Source of the DNA: CBDVBE01 sp964543525
GTDB taxonomy: Bacteria > Fibrobacterota > Chitinivibrionia > Chitinivibrionales > JANQEN01
Length of the DNA: 7,882 bases
NCBI GenBank assembly: GCA_964543525.1
Contig: CAZIYW010000174.1
Location: 1-7,882 of the forward strand
Reading direction: 5' to 3'
The translations under genes and the position numbers were made by a program. Shown piece after piece: positions 1 to 5,566 of the stretch (positions are counted from its first letter, which is position 1; every line of letters begins with the position of its first letter). Under the pieces are notes generated by a model. That model saw nothing but the letters and a program-made list of their open reading frames with translations, was not told where the DNA came from and did not search any database.

Positions 1-1
1 A

Positions 2-766
2 GGAGCGGTGATTCCTCTGTCACAGGTGGTTACCACGAAACGAAAGAGTGGTCTCACCGTTATTAATCGGGACAGTAAATTTCGTGTGGGTACCGTTGAA
101 GCCAATCTTACTGCGGGAGTTTCCCTGAGAAATGCGGTGGAAGAGCTGGAAAACAGACTGAAGGGGTTAGAAGAATCACTTCCTGACGGATATTCAATTG
201 AACTCAGGGGCCAGATTGAGGATATGCGGGAGACCTATCTCCAGTTAGCAATGGGACTTGCTCTTGCAATCCTTCTGGTTTACATGGTCATGGCCTCTCA
301 GTTTGAAAGCCTTGTACATCCTTTTATCATCATGTTTACTTTTCCCCTTGCGGTTATGGGGGTTGCCTTGATTTTGCTTATCACCGGTAAAACCTTTTCC
401 GTTGTTACCTTTGTCGGTATTATTATCCTTGCGGGTATTGCGGTTAACAACGGCATTGTGCTGGTTGATTATGTTAACCAGCTCAGGCGCAATGCAGGTA
501 TGGACGTTCGCACGGCCCTGCTGGAAGGCGGGAAAACGCGTATCAGGCCGGTACTTATTACTGCGGGTACCACTATTGTAGGAATGCTACCTATGGCATT
601 TTCCACCTCTGAAGGGGCGGAAATGAGAAGTCCTATGGCACTTACTGTAATCGGCGGTTTGGTTAGTGCAACATTTTTGACCCTGTTTATTATACCCGTA
701 GTTTATCTGGGAATTGACAAAATTGGTACCCTTGTTAAGAATAGAGTAAAAAGAATCCTTCATTGA
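2..766 (+). CDS. RND-family efflux transporter permease, C-terminal part (5' partial)
   Basis: This is the C-terminal 254 residues of an inner-membrane RND pump, which uses the proton gradient to export drugs or lipophilic compounds through a periplasmic adaptor and an outer-membrane channel. The frame is open to the left edge, so the GTG at 8 is internal rather than a start. The first ~75 residues are the end of the second periplasmic loop (a V-x-A-N-L stretch, then an amphipathic helix and P-D-G-Y). Five membrane segments follow, matching TM8-TM12 of AcrB. They include M-A-S-Q-F-E-S-L after TM8, G-I-A-V-N-N-G-I-V-L-V-D in TM10, R-I-R-P-V-L-I-T before TM11 and G-M-L-P-M-A-F in TM11. The position of the AcrB TM10 lysine (K940) is Asn here, which I recall as common in HAE1 relatives outside Proteobacteria. 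Substrate and partner genes lie outside the window. It converges on the next gene. Confidence 0.93.
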   Translation, partial: GAVIPLSQVVTTKRKSGLTVINRDSKFRVGTVEANLTAGVSLRNAVEELENRLKGLEESLPDGYSIELRGQIEDMRETYLQLAMGLALAILLVYMVMASQFESLVHPFIIMFTFPLAVMGVALILLITGKTFSVVTFVGIIILAGIAVNNGIVLVDYVNQLRRNAGMDVRTALLEGGKTRIRPVLITAGTTIVGMLPMAFSTSEGAEMRSPMALTVIGGLVSATFLTLFIIPVVYLGIDKIGTLVKNRVKRILH

Positions 767-815
767 TTGTTTCCCATACGAAACGTCGCTGATTTGTAAT
801 TCAATACATGGCTCT

Positions 816-845
816 ATGACTGAAATGACGTTTTTTTTCAGTCAT
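816..845. terminator. Convergent intergenic hairpin, possible terminator
   Basis: A perfect 10-bp inverted repeat (ATGACTGAAA at 816-825, TTTCAGTCAT at 836-845) with a 10-nt loop lies between the RND gene and the convergent small gene, and its right arm covers the latter's stop codon. On the plus strand a short T-run (851-856) follows a few bases after the stem, and the longest T-run is inside the loop. It is therefore an imperfect intrinsic terminator for the RND gene. On the minus strand no U-run follows. Confidence 0.45.
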
Positions 846-1258
846 TACCGTTTTTTCATAGTCGGCAGGGTAATCTCCGGGAAAAAATTGCCGAAGATTT
901 CATTATAGAATTCACTCTGCTCAGTTTCGTCAAGCATTTGACGATCTTTCAGCTCCTGAGTGACAAGGGCAACAAGGACTTTAAGACCACTATGCGGATT
1001 GCGTTTGAGCAGTCTGAGGGCGCGAGGGAGGGGAATTTCCTTTATCCGTTTAAGAATCTTCGGGTCAACTTCGCGTTCAATTGCATGATCTATAAAATTG
1101 CTGACGAACAATGCACAGAACTTCTTTTTCATTTTCCGGTCAATCCACCCTTCACCGTTCATCAGGTTAGCGAGTGTTTTCGCTAATAACAAATGGCTTT
1201 TCGCGGGACGGCGAACCGCAATCTCAACGCCTTTTTCAACACTAACTGCCTGGCTCAT
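845..1258 (-). CDS. Small hypothetical cytosolic protein, 137 aa
   Basis: I do not recognise this protein. It has no signal peptide or membrane segment and is rich in Lys, Arg, Leu and Glu, with a predicted mostly helical character. Residues 20-60 contain a basic cluster (D-R-K-M-K-K-K-F-C) and residues 60-100 are amphipathic helices with conserved-looking Pro and Arg. The C-terminal third is more acidic (D-E-T-E-Q-S-E-F) and ends in K-K-R. The ATG start is well supported: a strong ribosome-binding site (GGAGGTGAG) lies 6 nt upstream of it. The gene is monocistronic. It converges with the RND gene, and 253 bases separate it from the end of the next minus-strand gene. The good RBS, candidate promoter and long frame make it a real gene. 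Function cannot be inferred. Confidence 0.75.
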   Translation of the reverse strand: MSQAVSVEKGVEIAVRRPAKSHLLLAKTLANLMNGEGWIDRKMKKKFCALFVSNFIDHAIEREVDPKILKRIKEIPLPRALRLLKRNPHSGLKVLVALVTQELKDRQMLDETEQSEFYNEIFGNFFPEITLPTMKKR

Positions 1259-1260
1259 AC

Positions 1261-1269
1261 CTCACCTCC
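1261..1269 (-). promoter_or_regulatory. Strong ribosome-binding site of the 137-aa gene
   Basis: On the minus strand GGAGGTGAG precedes the ATG at 1258, with 6 nt between the GGAGG core and the start. It fixes the start of the small hypothetical gene. Confidence 0.8.
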
Positions 1270-1303
1270 AGGAAAAAAGAAGTTCGATATCGTTATCTTT
1301 AAG

Positions 1304-1332
1304 AACATAACCTAAAATACGTGCTTTATCAA
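1304..1332 (-). promoter_or_regulatory. Candidate sigma-70-type promoter of the 137-aa gene
   Basis: On the minus strand TTGATA (1332-1327) and TATGTT (1309-1304) are separated by 17 bases and lie about 45-75 bases upstream of the start codon. The -35 matches 5 of 6 consensus bases and the -10 matches 4 of 6. This is a by-eye match only. Confidence 0.3.
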
Positions 1333-1511
1333 GGATTATTCGTTCAATTGCACATAAACAAGGTGAGATACATTAAAAAACCGGTGATAGTGCTAAAAAA
1401 AAACACAAAACAGCAGTAGGGAGACTCCGGCCGGCAGGTTTTTCGCAGGGTTTCTTATGCAATATGCATGATGTGCTGATATATGGCCTGCTCTGATATC
1501 GAAAATGCCGT

Positions 1512-2156
1512 TTATTTCATTTTACTGCGCTGCCGTTCCAGTTTCACATCGAGTTCTTTCAGTTTGTTAATTGTTTCTTCCTGTTTCTTAATTATGATGG
1601 AGAGACTGTCGATTGTTGCAGCGGAGAGACTGGCTGCCTGTCGTACTTTCTTTTCTGAGAAGAGGCGTAGTGACTTATTTTTCTCTTCCATTTCAGTTAT
1701 TACCGTTGCAAGAGAATCCTGCGCTGTCTGTAGTTCAAGATACTTTTCCAGCATTTTTTTCCAGTTCATGAAGTAGAGGCGTTTTTTCTCCTTGGTATGA
1801 ATTTTAAGGAGTGAATCGGCAAGACAGACAGCTTTTTGATAGTTTGGCTCAGGATTGTTTACATGAATGTATAAATGGAACAAAATATTTAAAATTTTTT
1901 CTTTAGTCAATTCAGTTACTATCGTATCGGTTGAAGGAACCGCCGTATCATGCAGCATCAGCTTAATCTCAAGCTGAGTGATTTTTTCCTTGAATTCATT
2001 CGGATTAATCTTGATGGATTGTTTTGTTCTTTTTTCTGGCGGTAGAACAGGCTTTTTATTTAGCGAAGGAATGCAGGATAGAAACAGGATTGTGAGTATG
2101 GTTACGGTTGTATAGAGTATGAAATACCGTTCAGGTTTTTTTCTCTGTATTTTCAC
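1512..2156 (-). CDS. Probable lipoprotein/periplasmic coiled-coil protein, QseG (YfhG)-like
   Basis: In QseE/QseG/QseF systems, QseG is a lipoprotein that contacts the periplasmic part of the sensor kinase. This 214-aa protein has the same plan: a basic N-terminus (K-I-Q-R-K-K-P-E-R), a hydrophobic segment at residues 11-27 and a Cys at 28 (L-F-L-S-C, an imperfect lipobox with Phe at -3). A helical pair at about 84-140 contains N-N-P-E-P-N-Y-Q-K-A, and a coiled coil at 140-214 ends in L-K-E-L-D-V-K-L-E-R-Q-R. The NP-x-x-x-Y-x-K-A and L-D-x-x-L-E-x-x-R signatures are, from memory, typical of QseG-like lipoproteins. I chose the GTG at 2156 because AAGGGA lies 8 nt upstream and it gives a normal-length signal peptide. 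A GTG at 2183 would add nine residues but has no RBS. The gene overlaps the sensor gene by 26 bp, implying co-translation. The alternative is a plain membrane-anchored coiled-coil protein. Confidence 0.75.
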   Translation of the reverse strand: MKIQRKKPERYFILYTTVTILTILFLSCIPSLNKKPVLPPEKRTKQSIKINPNEFKEKITQLEIKLMLHDTAVPSTDTIVTELTKEKILNILFHLYIHVNNPEPNYQKAVCLADSLLKIHTKEKKRLYFMNWKKMLEKYLELQTAQDSLATVITEMEEKNKSLRLFSEKKVRQAASLSAATIDSLSIIIKKQEETINKLKELDVKLERQRSKMK

Positions 2157-3504
2157 TTTTTTTATCCCTTTTTCTTCCGCCACGGCGGTCAGTTACCAGA
2201 ATGCTTTTTTTAAAGGTTTTTGCATACTTCTTCAATTCCGCAATAATTTCTCCCACCTGAATATAATTTTCCACATACGATTTTTCACTGTTTATTGCAG
2301 AAATGGATATCGTCATAATCGGAAAGGTGAGTTTTTTACCCTGACGATTTTTACTGAGAATATATCCTTTCTCTTTATCTTCGGGATTGTAAAAAGTAAT
2401 AATTTGTTCGTCAAATCTTTTTATTATTGCATTGCATACTTCGGTATATTTATCCGGCCGGGTAATGAACGCAAAATCATCTCCGCCGATATGGCCGATA
2501 AAATCTGATTGCGTGCCATACTTTTCACAGCATTCCCGGATTATTTTGGCGGTATTTTTAATGACTGTATTACCGCGACTGTAGCCGTAGCGGTCGTTGA
2601 AGGGTTTGAAGTTATCCAGATCGCACATGCAAAAGGCAAACGGTTCCTTATATTCAATACGTTTTTTTACCGCATTTTCAATAGCGATACCTCCGGGCAG
2701 ACGTGTTAGGGGACTGGAGTCCATATACATCTCCTCCAGTTCCAGCAGCCGCGCGGCCATATCATTGAATGCGAGTGAAAGATCGCCCAGTTCATCGTGT
2801 TTCGTTACTGTCGGGAGATTGTTGAAATTTCCTTCGGAAACAAAATTGGTGGCCTTCTTCAGTGTTTTTATTGACAGCCTTATTCCATGGGTAATGGCAC
2901 CGGAAATACCCAGCACCAGAATGATGCCGAGAATAGATATCAGCAGCACGGTGCGATAGGTGGCGTGGCCCAGTGAAGCGATTTGTTCGGTCTTTTCCAT
3001 TTGTTTTTTCCGTGATATGGTAATGAGGGTATTTAATAAGTCGACCTGTTTGTTGAATGCATTTCTGCGTAAAGAGTCCGCAAGAACATATGATTGCGAT
3101 TCGACTGAATCCAGATAGGTAATACCGGTTTGAAAAAATTTGTTGTAATCATAGTGGTACTGGCCGAGCGCCGGTAACGAGGGAAACTGTTTGTCAATTC
3201 GTAAATCAATAATCTTCTGGAAGTTGGTATTAAACTCCTGATCCCTTTTCCAGAACAGCGACAGCATATCCTGACTGCGTAATATCATATACCGCTGTCC
3301 GTATGATTCCTGGGCAAGCAGTATATCATTCAACTCATTGGCAACATTGTTTACCGCAATATCAATGGTAATTATTTCTTTGTTGATTTTATTTACCTGA
3401 TTGAGCCGGTACAGGGTAAAGATGGAGATTATCAGGATGAGAAGGAATACTGGTATATAACCCAATACAATTTTTTTGCCGATAGTGAGTTTCATTTTAA
3501 CCAT
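2131..3504 (-). CDS. Membrane sensor with HAMP and degenerate GGDEF domain
   Basis: This 457-aa inner-membrane protein has TM1 at about 12-34, a periplasmic helical sensor at 35-182 and TM2 at 184-205. A HAMP domain follows at about 206-258 (H-D-E-L-G-D-L then F-N-D-M-A), then a GGDEF domain at about 262-440. GGDEF domains make c-di-GMP from two GTP. Metal ligand D295 (C-D-L-D) and guanine-contact N303 (F-N-D) are kept. The signature is G-G-D-D-F (340-344) with Asp in place of the catalytic Glu. The second guanine-contact Asp is Asn312 (G-N-T-V-I). The I-site Arg is Thr331 (T-Q-S-D). Activity is therefore uncertain. The sensor stretch L-L-A-Q-E-S-Y to L-F-W-K-R-D-Q-E-F resembles QseE/GlrK-type kinases, and a QseG-like gene overlaps downstream. 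ATG 3504 is the only upstream ATG in frame and has a poor RBS; ATG 3495 is an alternative. Confidence 0.9.
   Translation of the reverse strand: MVKMKLTIGKKIVLGYIPVFLLILIISIFTLYRLNQVNKINKEIITIDIAVNNVANELNDILLAQESYGQRYMILRSQDMLSLFWKRDQEFNTNFQKIIDLRIDKQFPSLPALGQYHYDYNKFFQTGITYLDSVESQSYVLADSLRRNAFNKQVDLLNTLITISRKKQMEKTEQIASLGHATYRTVLLISILGIILVLGISGAITHGIRLSIKTLKKATNFVSEGNFNNLPTVTKHDELGDLSLAFNDMAARLLELEEMYMDSSPLTRLPGGIAIENAVKKRIEYKEPFAFCMCDLDNFKPFNDRYGYSRGNTVIKNTAKIIRECCEKYGTQSDFIGHIGGDDFAFITRPDKYTEVCNAIIKRFDEQIITFYNPEDKEKGYILSKNRQGKKLTFPIMTISISAINSEKSYVENYIQVGEIIAELKKYAKTFKKSILVTDRRGGRKRDKKSENTEKKT
2165..2170 (-). promoter_or_regulatory. Ribosome-binding site deciding the start of the QseG-like gene
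   Basis: On the minus strand AAGGGA lies 8 nt before the GTG at 2156, inside the end of the upstream sensor gene. The alternative GTG at 2183 has only CTGGTAACTGACCGCC before it, which contains no Shine-Dalgarno match. Confidence 0.5.
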
Positions 3505-3532
3505 AATCTGTCTGTCGGGGCACTGTTAACAA
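3497..3532 (-). CDS. Possible 11-aa leader peptide coupled to the GGDEF gene
   Basis: On the minus strand AAGGAG (3544-3539) is followed 6 nt later by TTG (3532), opening an 11-codon frame (L-L-T-V-P-R-Q-T-D-Y-G). It stops at TAA 3499-3497, overlapping the ATG of the GGDEF gene (3504) by 8 bp. The GGDEF start has no good RBS of its own, so translation may be coupled through this frame. A TTG start and tiny size make this speculative. Confidence 0.22.
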   Translation of the reverse strand: MLTVPRQTDYG

Positions 3533-3613
3533 TTGTGTCTCCTTATTATTATAAATCAAAGTATTAGGAAATAAAAGAGATAACTGACAATAGCGGAGGT
3601 ATAGACAGAAAGC

Positions 3614-3648
3614 AAAAAACCGGAAAGCATTGCACTCACCGGTTTTTG
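3614..3648. terminator. Terminator-like hairpin in the leader of the GGDEF gene
   Basis: AAAAACCGG (3615-3623) and CCGGTTTTT (3639-3647) form a perfect 9-bp inverted repeat with a 15-nt loop. On the minus strand, CCGG is followed by six T. No gene ends nearby on either strand. It lies about 110 bases upstream of the GGDEF start, so it could be an attenuator in that leader or the end of an unseen small RNA. The GC part of the stem is only four pairs. Confidence 0.45.
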
Positions 3649-3692
3649 TAATGAAAGTGGGGTGGATGTACGGTAACCTTCCGAAAGGAAAA

Positions 3693-3721
3693 ATTACTTC
3701 AAGTGAATTACTAATGGTCAA
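3693..3721 (-). promoter_or_regulatory. Candidate promoter of the GGDEF/QseG-like pair
   Basis: On the minus strand TTGACC (3721-3716) and AGTAAT (3698-3693) are separated by 17 bases. They would start a transcript near 3686 with a leader of about 180 nt containing the hairpin at 3614-3648. A second possible -10 (TATAAT, minus 3553-3548) lies closer to the gene but lacks a -35 match. Confidence 0.28.
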
Positions 3722-3817
3722 TTGATAATGCAAGAAAAAAAATGCATTTTTATTTATCGGGTGTTTGTCGGCCGACTTTGCGGGCTACTGCTATTATTCG
3801 TGAATTGCCCTTCTGTT

Positions 3818-3834
3818 TTATGTATATTACATAA
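3818..3834. repeat. Perfect 7-3-7 palindrome, candidate operator
   Basis: TTATGTA and TACATAA flank the spacer TAT, giving dyad symmetry of the size bound by dimeric regulators. It lies in the divergent region, upstream of the first TPR-protein gene. It is AT-rich, so chance is possible. Confidence 0.35.
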
Positions 3835-3846
3835 TATATGATATAT

Positions 3847-3872
3847 GGAATTATGGGAGGGGATGTAATTCC
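3847..3872. repeat. Inverted repeat GGAATTA/TAATTCC
   Basis: Perfect 7-bp arms at 3847-3853 and 3866-3872 flank a 12-nt purine-rich spacer (TGGGAGGGGATG). It starts 13 bases downstream of the 3818-3834 palindrome, so the two may form one regulatory site. Confidence 0.35.
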
Positions 3873-3990
3873 AGTGAGGGGCCTGCCTTATTTTTTGTAA
3901 AAACGTAAACAGTAGCGGACAGCGCTATTCGTCTACAGCCCGTTTGTTGTGTTGGTACCTTTACTAATGAAAAAAAATGTAACTAATATA

Positions 3991-3996
3991 TATAAT
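3991..3996 (+). promoter_or_regulatory. Candidate -10 element of the short TPR-protein gene
   Basis: A perfect TATAAT lies 81 bases before the start codon at 4078, inside the GTAAC/GTTAC inverted repeat (3979-4005). At 17-bp spacing the -35 position reads TGAAAA, a weak match, so an activator or an unusual promoter may be involved. Confidence 0.3.
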
Positions 3997-4065
3997 TAAG
4001 GTTACGTCCAAGCATCATCGCTTTTAAAAAAAATGATAAAACATTGCTGTCTTTACCTCTTATCC

Positions 4066-4072
4066 AAGGAGG
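4066..4072 (+). promoter_or_regulatory. Strong ribosome-binding site of the short TPR-protein gene
   Basis: AAGGAGG lies 5 nt before the ATG at 4078. It selects that ATG over the in-frame ATG at 4033, and the resulting protein begins directly with a signal peptide. Confidence 0.85.
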
Positions 4073-4077
4073 AAAGT

Positions 4078-5286
4078 ATGGGGAGATTTTCTCAATTCCT
4101 AATATGGTTACTCTTTGCATCAATAATCATTTCTGCACAATCAGATTCATCCAAATCTCCATCCGAAGCTGTTTCAGATACCATTTCGCCAGCATCGGAT
4201 ACCTTGAAAGCAGGGACTGTTGGATTGAGGAAACCGGTTATCAATATACCCAAAAAAAGATCGCGAAGCTGGGTAACAACGGTTCTGGAAAACAAAGGGA
4301 GAGATGATCCGGGTGATACTGCCACCGCTGCTGCGGCGGACACCGTGCAATCACCGTACGAAATGGTAGTGGCAGATAAAAGGAATGCGGTTCCCTTACT
4401 TATCATGCGGCCGGTTTCCGGGTACACCAAAGATGAACTTGATGATATCTGGCTGTTATACCTGTGTGAATCATACATTCACTTCAAGTTGAGCGGGGTG
4501 CCTGCACTTGAGATAGTCTCACCCGATACGCTTTCCCGCCTGATGCATGCCTATAAGGTTTATACGAATGCAATACCGATTAGTGAATATCAGGAAACGG
4601 CACGGCACCTATCCGTACCGTATATGCTGTACATTGAATGCCGGTACCTGCCAATCATTCGCGGTGGTGGTTTACCGTTCGGAAATGATGTGAGTATCCT
4701 GGGCAAAGTTTCTTCTATTGACGGAGAGGATATTGTAAATTTTTCAACACAATGTGCGCTGAAGGAATTCGGTTCGGTACTTGACCGGTTTGTTATCCAA
4801 ATTGTCGAGAAGCTGGGCATACCGCCTGAAAAACAGAACCGCGATTTTCTTGAAATGACGCTTATGGGGACACGAAAAAACAATGTGAAAAAAATGGGTG
4901 AACTGCTGGCTGTCGAGAAAAAAAAATCCCGGAAAGAATTTCAGGAATTTCATAAGGATTACAATACGTTCATGAGCAAGGATCAGGATATGGTTGTCGG
5001 GTATTATGCCGGTGTTCAGTTCTGCGTCAAACGGGAACAGTACGGTGCGGCTGCTGATTTCTCATACGCACTTATTCACCGGCTTCGTGATAACTATCCT
5101 CCCGGCTTTCTCATGGCTGCAGAAAATTACCGCAAAGTAAAAAATTATGAGCAGGCACTCCGCATCATTAATCAGGCTGAATCGATCGAGGCAATCCATA
5201 TTGCCCTGATGCGGGAGAAAACGTTGTGTCTGACTGCACAAGCACAGCCGGAAGATGAACAGCCCGGCGGTAAGGCTAAAAAATAG
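4078..5286 (+). CDS. Secreted TolB/FlgO-like domain protein with short TPR tail
   Basis: This 402-aa protein begins with a signal peptide (hydrophobic core at about 6-18, probable cleavage after I-S-A at 20), so it is periplasmic or beyond. Residues 21-57 are a Ser/Thr/Asp-rich linker. Residues 58-71 hold P-K-K-x-x-x-R-S-W-V-T-T-V-L-E, also present in the downstream paralogue. A further Ala/Thr/Asp-rich linker leads to residues 104-248, whose pattern resembles the alpha/beta TolB-N/FlgO type: a hydrophobic strand, a helix, V-S-P-D-T-L, then A-R-H-L-S-V-P-Y-M-L-Y-I, I-L-G-K-V and L-D-R-F-x-x-Q-I-x-E-K-L-G. Residues 255-380 are helical, with two or so TPR-like pairs (A-A-D-F-S-Y-A-L; Y-E-Q-A-L-R-I). 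The tail is polar. It is roughly half identical by eye to the next gene but stops where that gene's long TPR array begins. A terminator follows. The exact role is unknown. Confidence 0.85.
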   Translation: MGRFSQFLIWLLFASIIISAQSDSSKSPSEAVSDTISPASDTLKAGTVGLRKPVINIPKKRSRSWVTTVLENKGRDDPGDTATAAAADTVQSPYEMVVADKRNAVPLLIMRPVSGYTKDELDDIWLLYLCESYIHFKLSGVPALEIVSPDTLSRLMHAYKVYTNAIPISEYQETARHLSVPYMLYIECRYLPIIRGGGLPFGNDVSILGKVSSIDGEDIVNFSTQCALKEFGSVLDRFVIQIVEKLGIPPEKQNRDFLEMTLMGTRKNNVKKMGELLAVEKKKSRKEFQEFHKDYNTFMSKDQDMVVGYYAGVQFCVKREQYGAAADFSYALIHRLRDNYPPGFLMAAENYRKVKNYEQALRIINQAESIEAIHIALMREKTLCLTAQAQPEDEQPGGKAKK

Positions 5287-5329
5287 TTGCCCCATATTCG
5301 TAGTCTAAACCTGAATATCGATTTATCTT

Positions 5330-5364
5330 TGCCTTCTTTACATACGGAGAGAAGGCATTTTTTT
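5330..5364 (+). terminator. Rho-independent terminator after the short TPR-protein gene
   Basis: TGCCTTCT (5330-5337) and AGAAGGCA (5350-5357) form a perfect 8-bp stem with a 12-nt loop, followed at once by seven T (5358-5364). It lies 43 bases after the stop codon, so the two paralogues are probably separate transcription units. Confidence 0.85.
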
Positions 5365-5407
5365 ATCTTCCCGCTGATAAAATATACCGGCACTCCATGA
5401 GAAAATC

Positions 5408-5437
5408 TTGATAACCGGCTGTTTGATAAAGTATATA
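5408..5437 (+). promoter_or_regulatory. Candidate promoter of the long TPR-protein gene
   Basis: TTGATA (5408-5413) and TATATA (5432-5437) are separated by 18 bases, just downstream of the terminator. They would give a leader of about 120 nt. The -35 matches 5 of 6 consensus bases and the -10 matches 4 of 6. Confidence 0.35.
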
Positions 5438-5553
5438 TGTAGGTAGCAGGAACGTAGAATCGGAATCAATACAATATTAGTACATCATCATCAATAAAAT
5501 TATTGTAACCGTTATGACCCACCAACATCAACACAATAGTTTACTGTCAAAAT

Positions 5554-5560
5554 GGGGAGG
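5554..5560 (+). promoter_or_regulatory. Ribosome-binding site of the long TPR-protein gene
   Basis: GGGGAGG lies 6 nt before the ATG at 5567. It overlaps the earlier in-frame ATG at 5552, so 5567 is the true start, and a signal peptide begins directly there. Confidence 0.8.
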
Positions 5561-5566
5561 GACAGT

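Larger units (their letters stand above)
3505..4077. other. Divergent intergenic region rich in inverted repeats
   Basis: This region of about 570 bases separates the minus-strand GGDEF gene from the plus-strand TPR paralogues. Apart from the tiny leader frame I see no credible gene. The only longer frame (minus, 3497-3733) has no RBS at its ATG and runs through the terminator-like hairpin. The region holds AATGCA/TGCATT around an A-run (3727-3748), the 10-bp palindrome GTCGGCCGAC (3767-3776), TTATGTA-TAT-TACATAA (3818-3834), GGAATTA/TAATTCC (3847-3872) and GTAAC/GTTAC flanking an AT stretch (3979-4005). These are candidate operators or leader structures for one or both divergent units. Confidence 0.6.

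Noticed and set aside
1395..1485. A9 run (T-run on the minus strand) and the ATGCA-ATA-TGCAT dyad after the QseG-like gene as a terminator
   Set aside because: No convincing GC stem sits directly before the T-run on the minus strand; only a GGAG-T-CTCC mini-hairpin and the CCGGCCGG palindrome are near. Nothing else was seen in this 253-base gap apart from the promoter and RBS of the small gene.
2119..2959. Plus-strand frames opposite the GGDEF gene
   Set aside because: They lie antisense to a clearly recognised HAMP-GGDEF coding sequence and have no supporting start signals.
3497..3733. Minus-strand frame of 78 codons upstream of the GGDEF gene
   Set aside because: No RBS at its ATG, no recognisable domain, and it runs through a terminator-like hairpin and a leader-like region. 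Only its last 11 codons have an RBS-led start.
3670..3812. Possible c-di-GMP (GEMM) riboswitch on the minus strand, suggested by GGGCAA, CGCAAAG and GGTTACCG words
   Set aside because: The words are about 140 bases apart in total, the GGCAAACC element and the GAAA-loop stem are missing, and the pairing pattern of the class is not present.
4033..4080. Earlier in-frame ATG (4033) for the short TPR-protein gene
   Set aside because: It lacks an RBS and would place 15 extra residues before the signal peptide. The ATG at 4078 has AAGGAGG at 5 nt.
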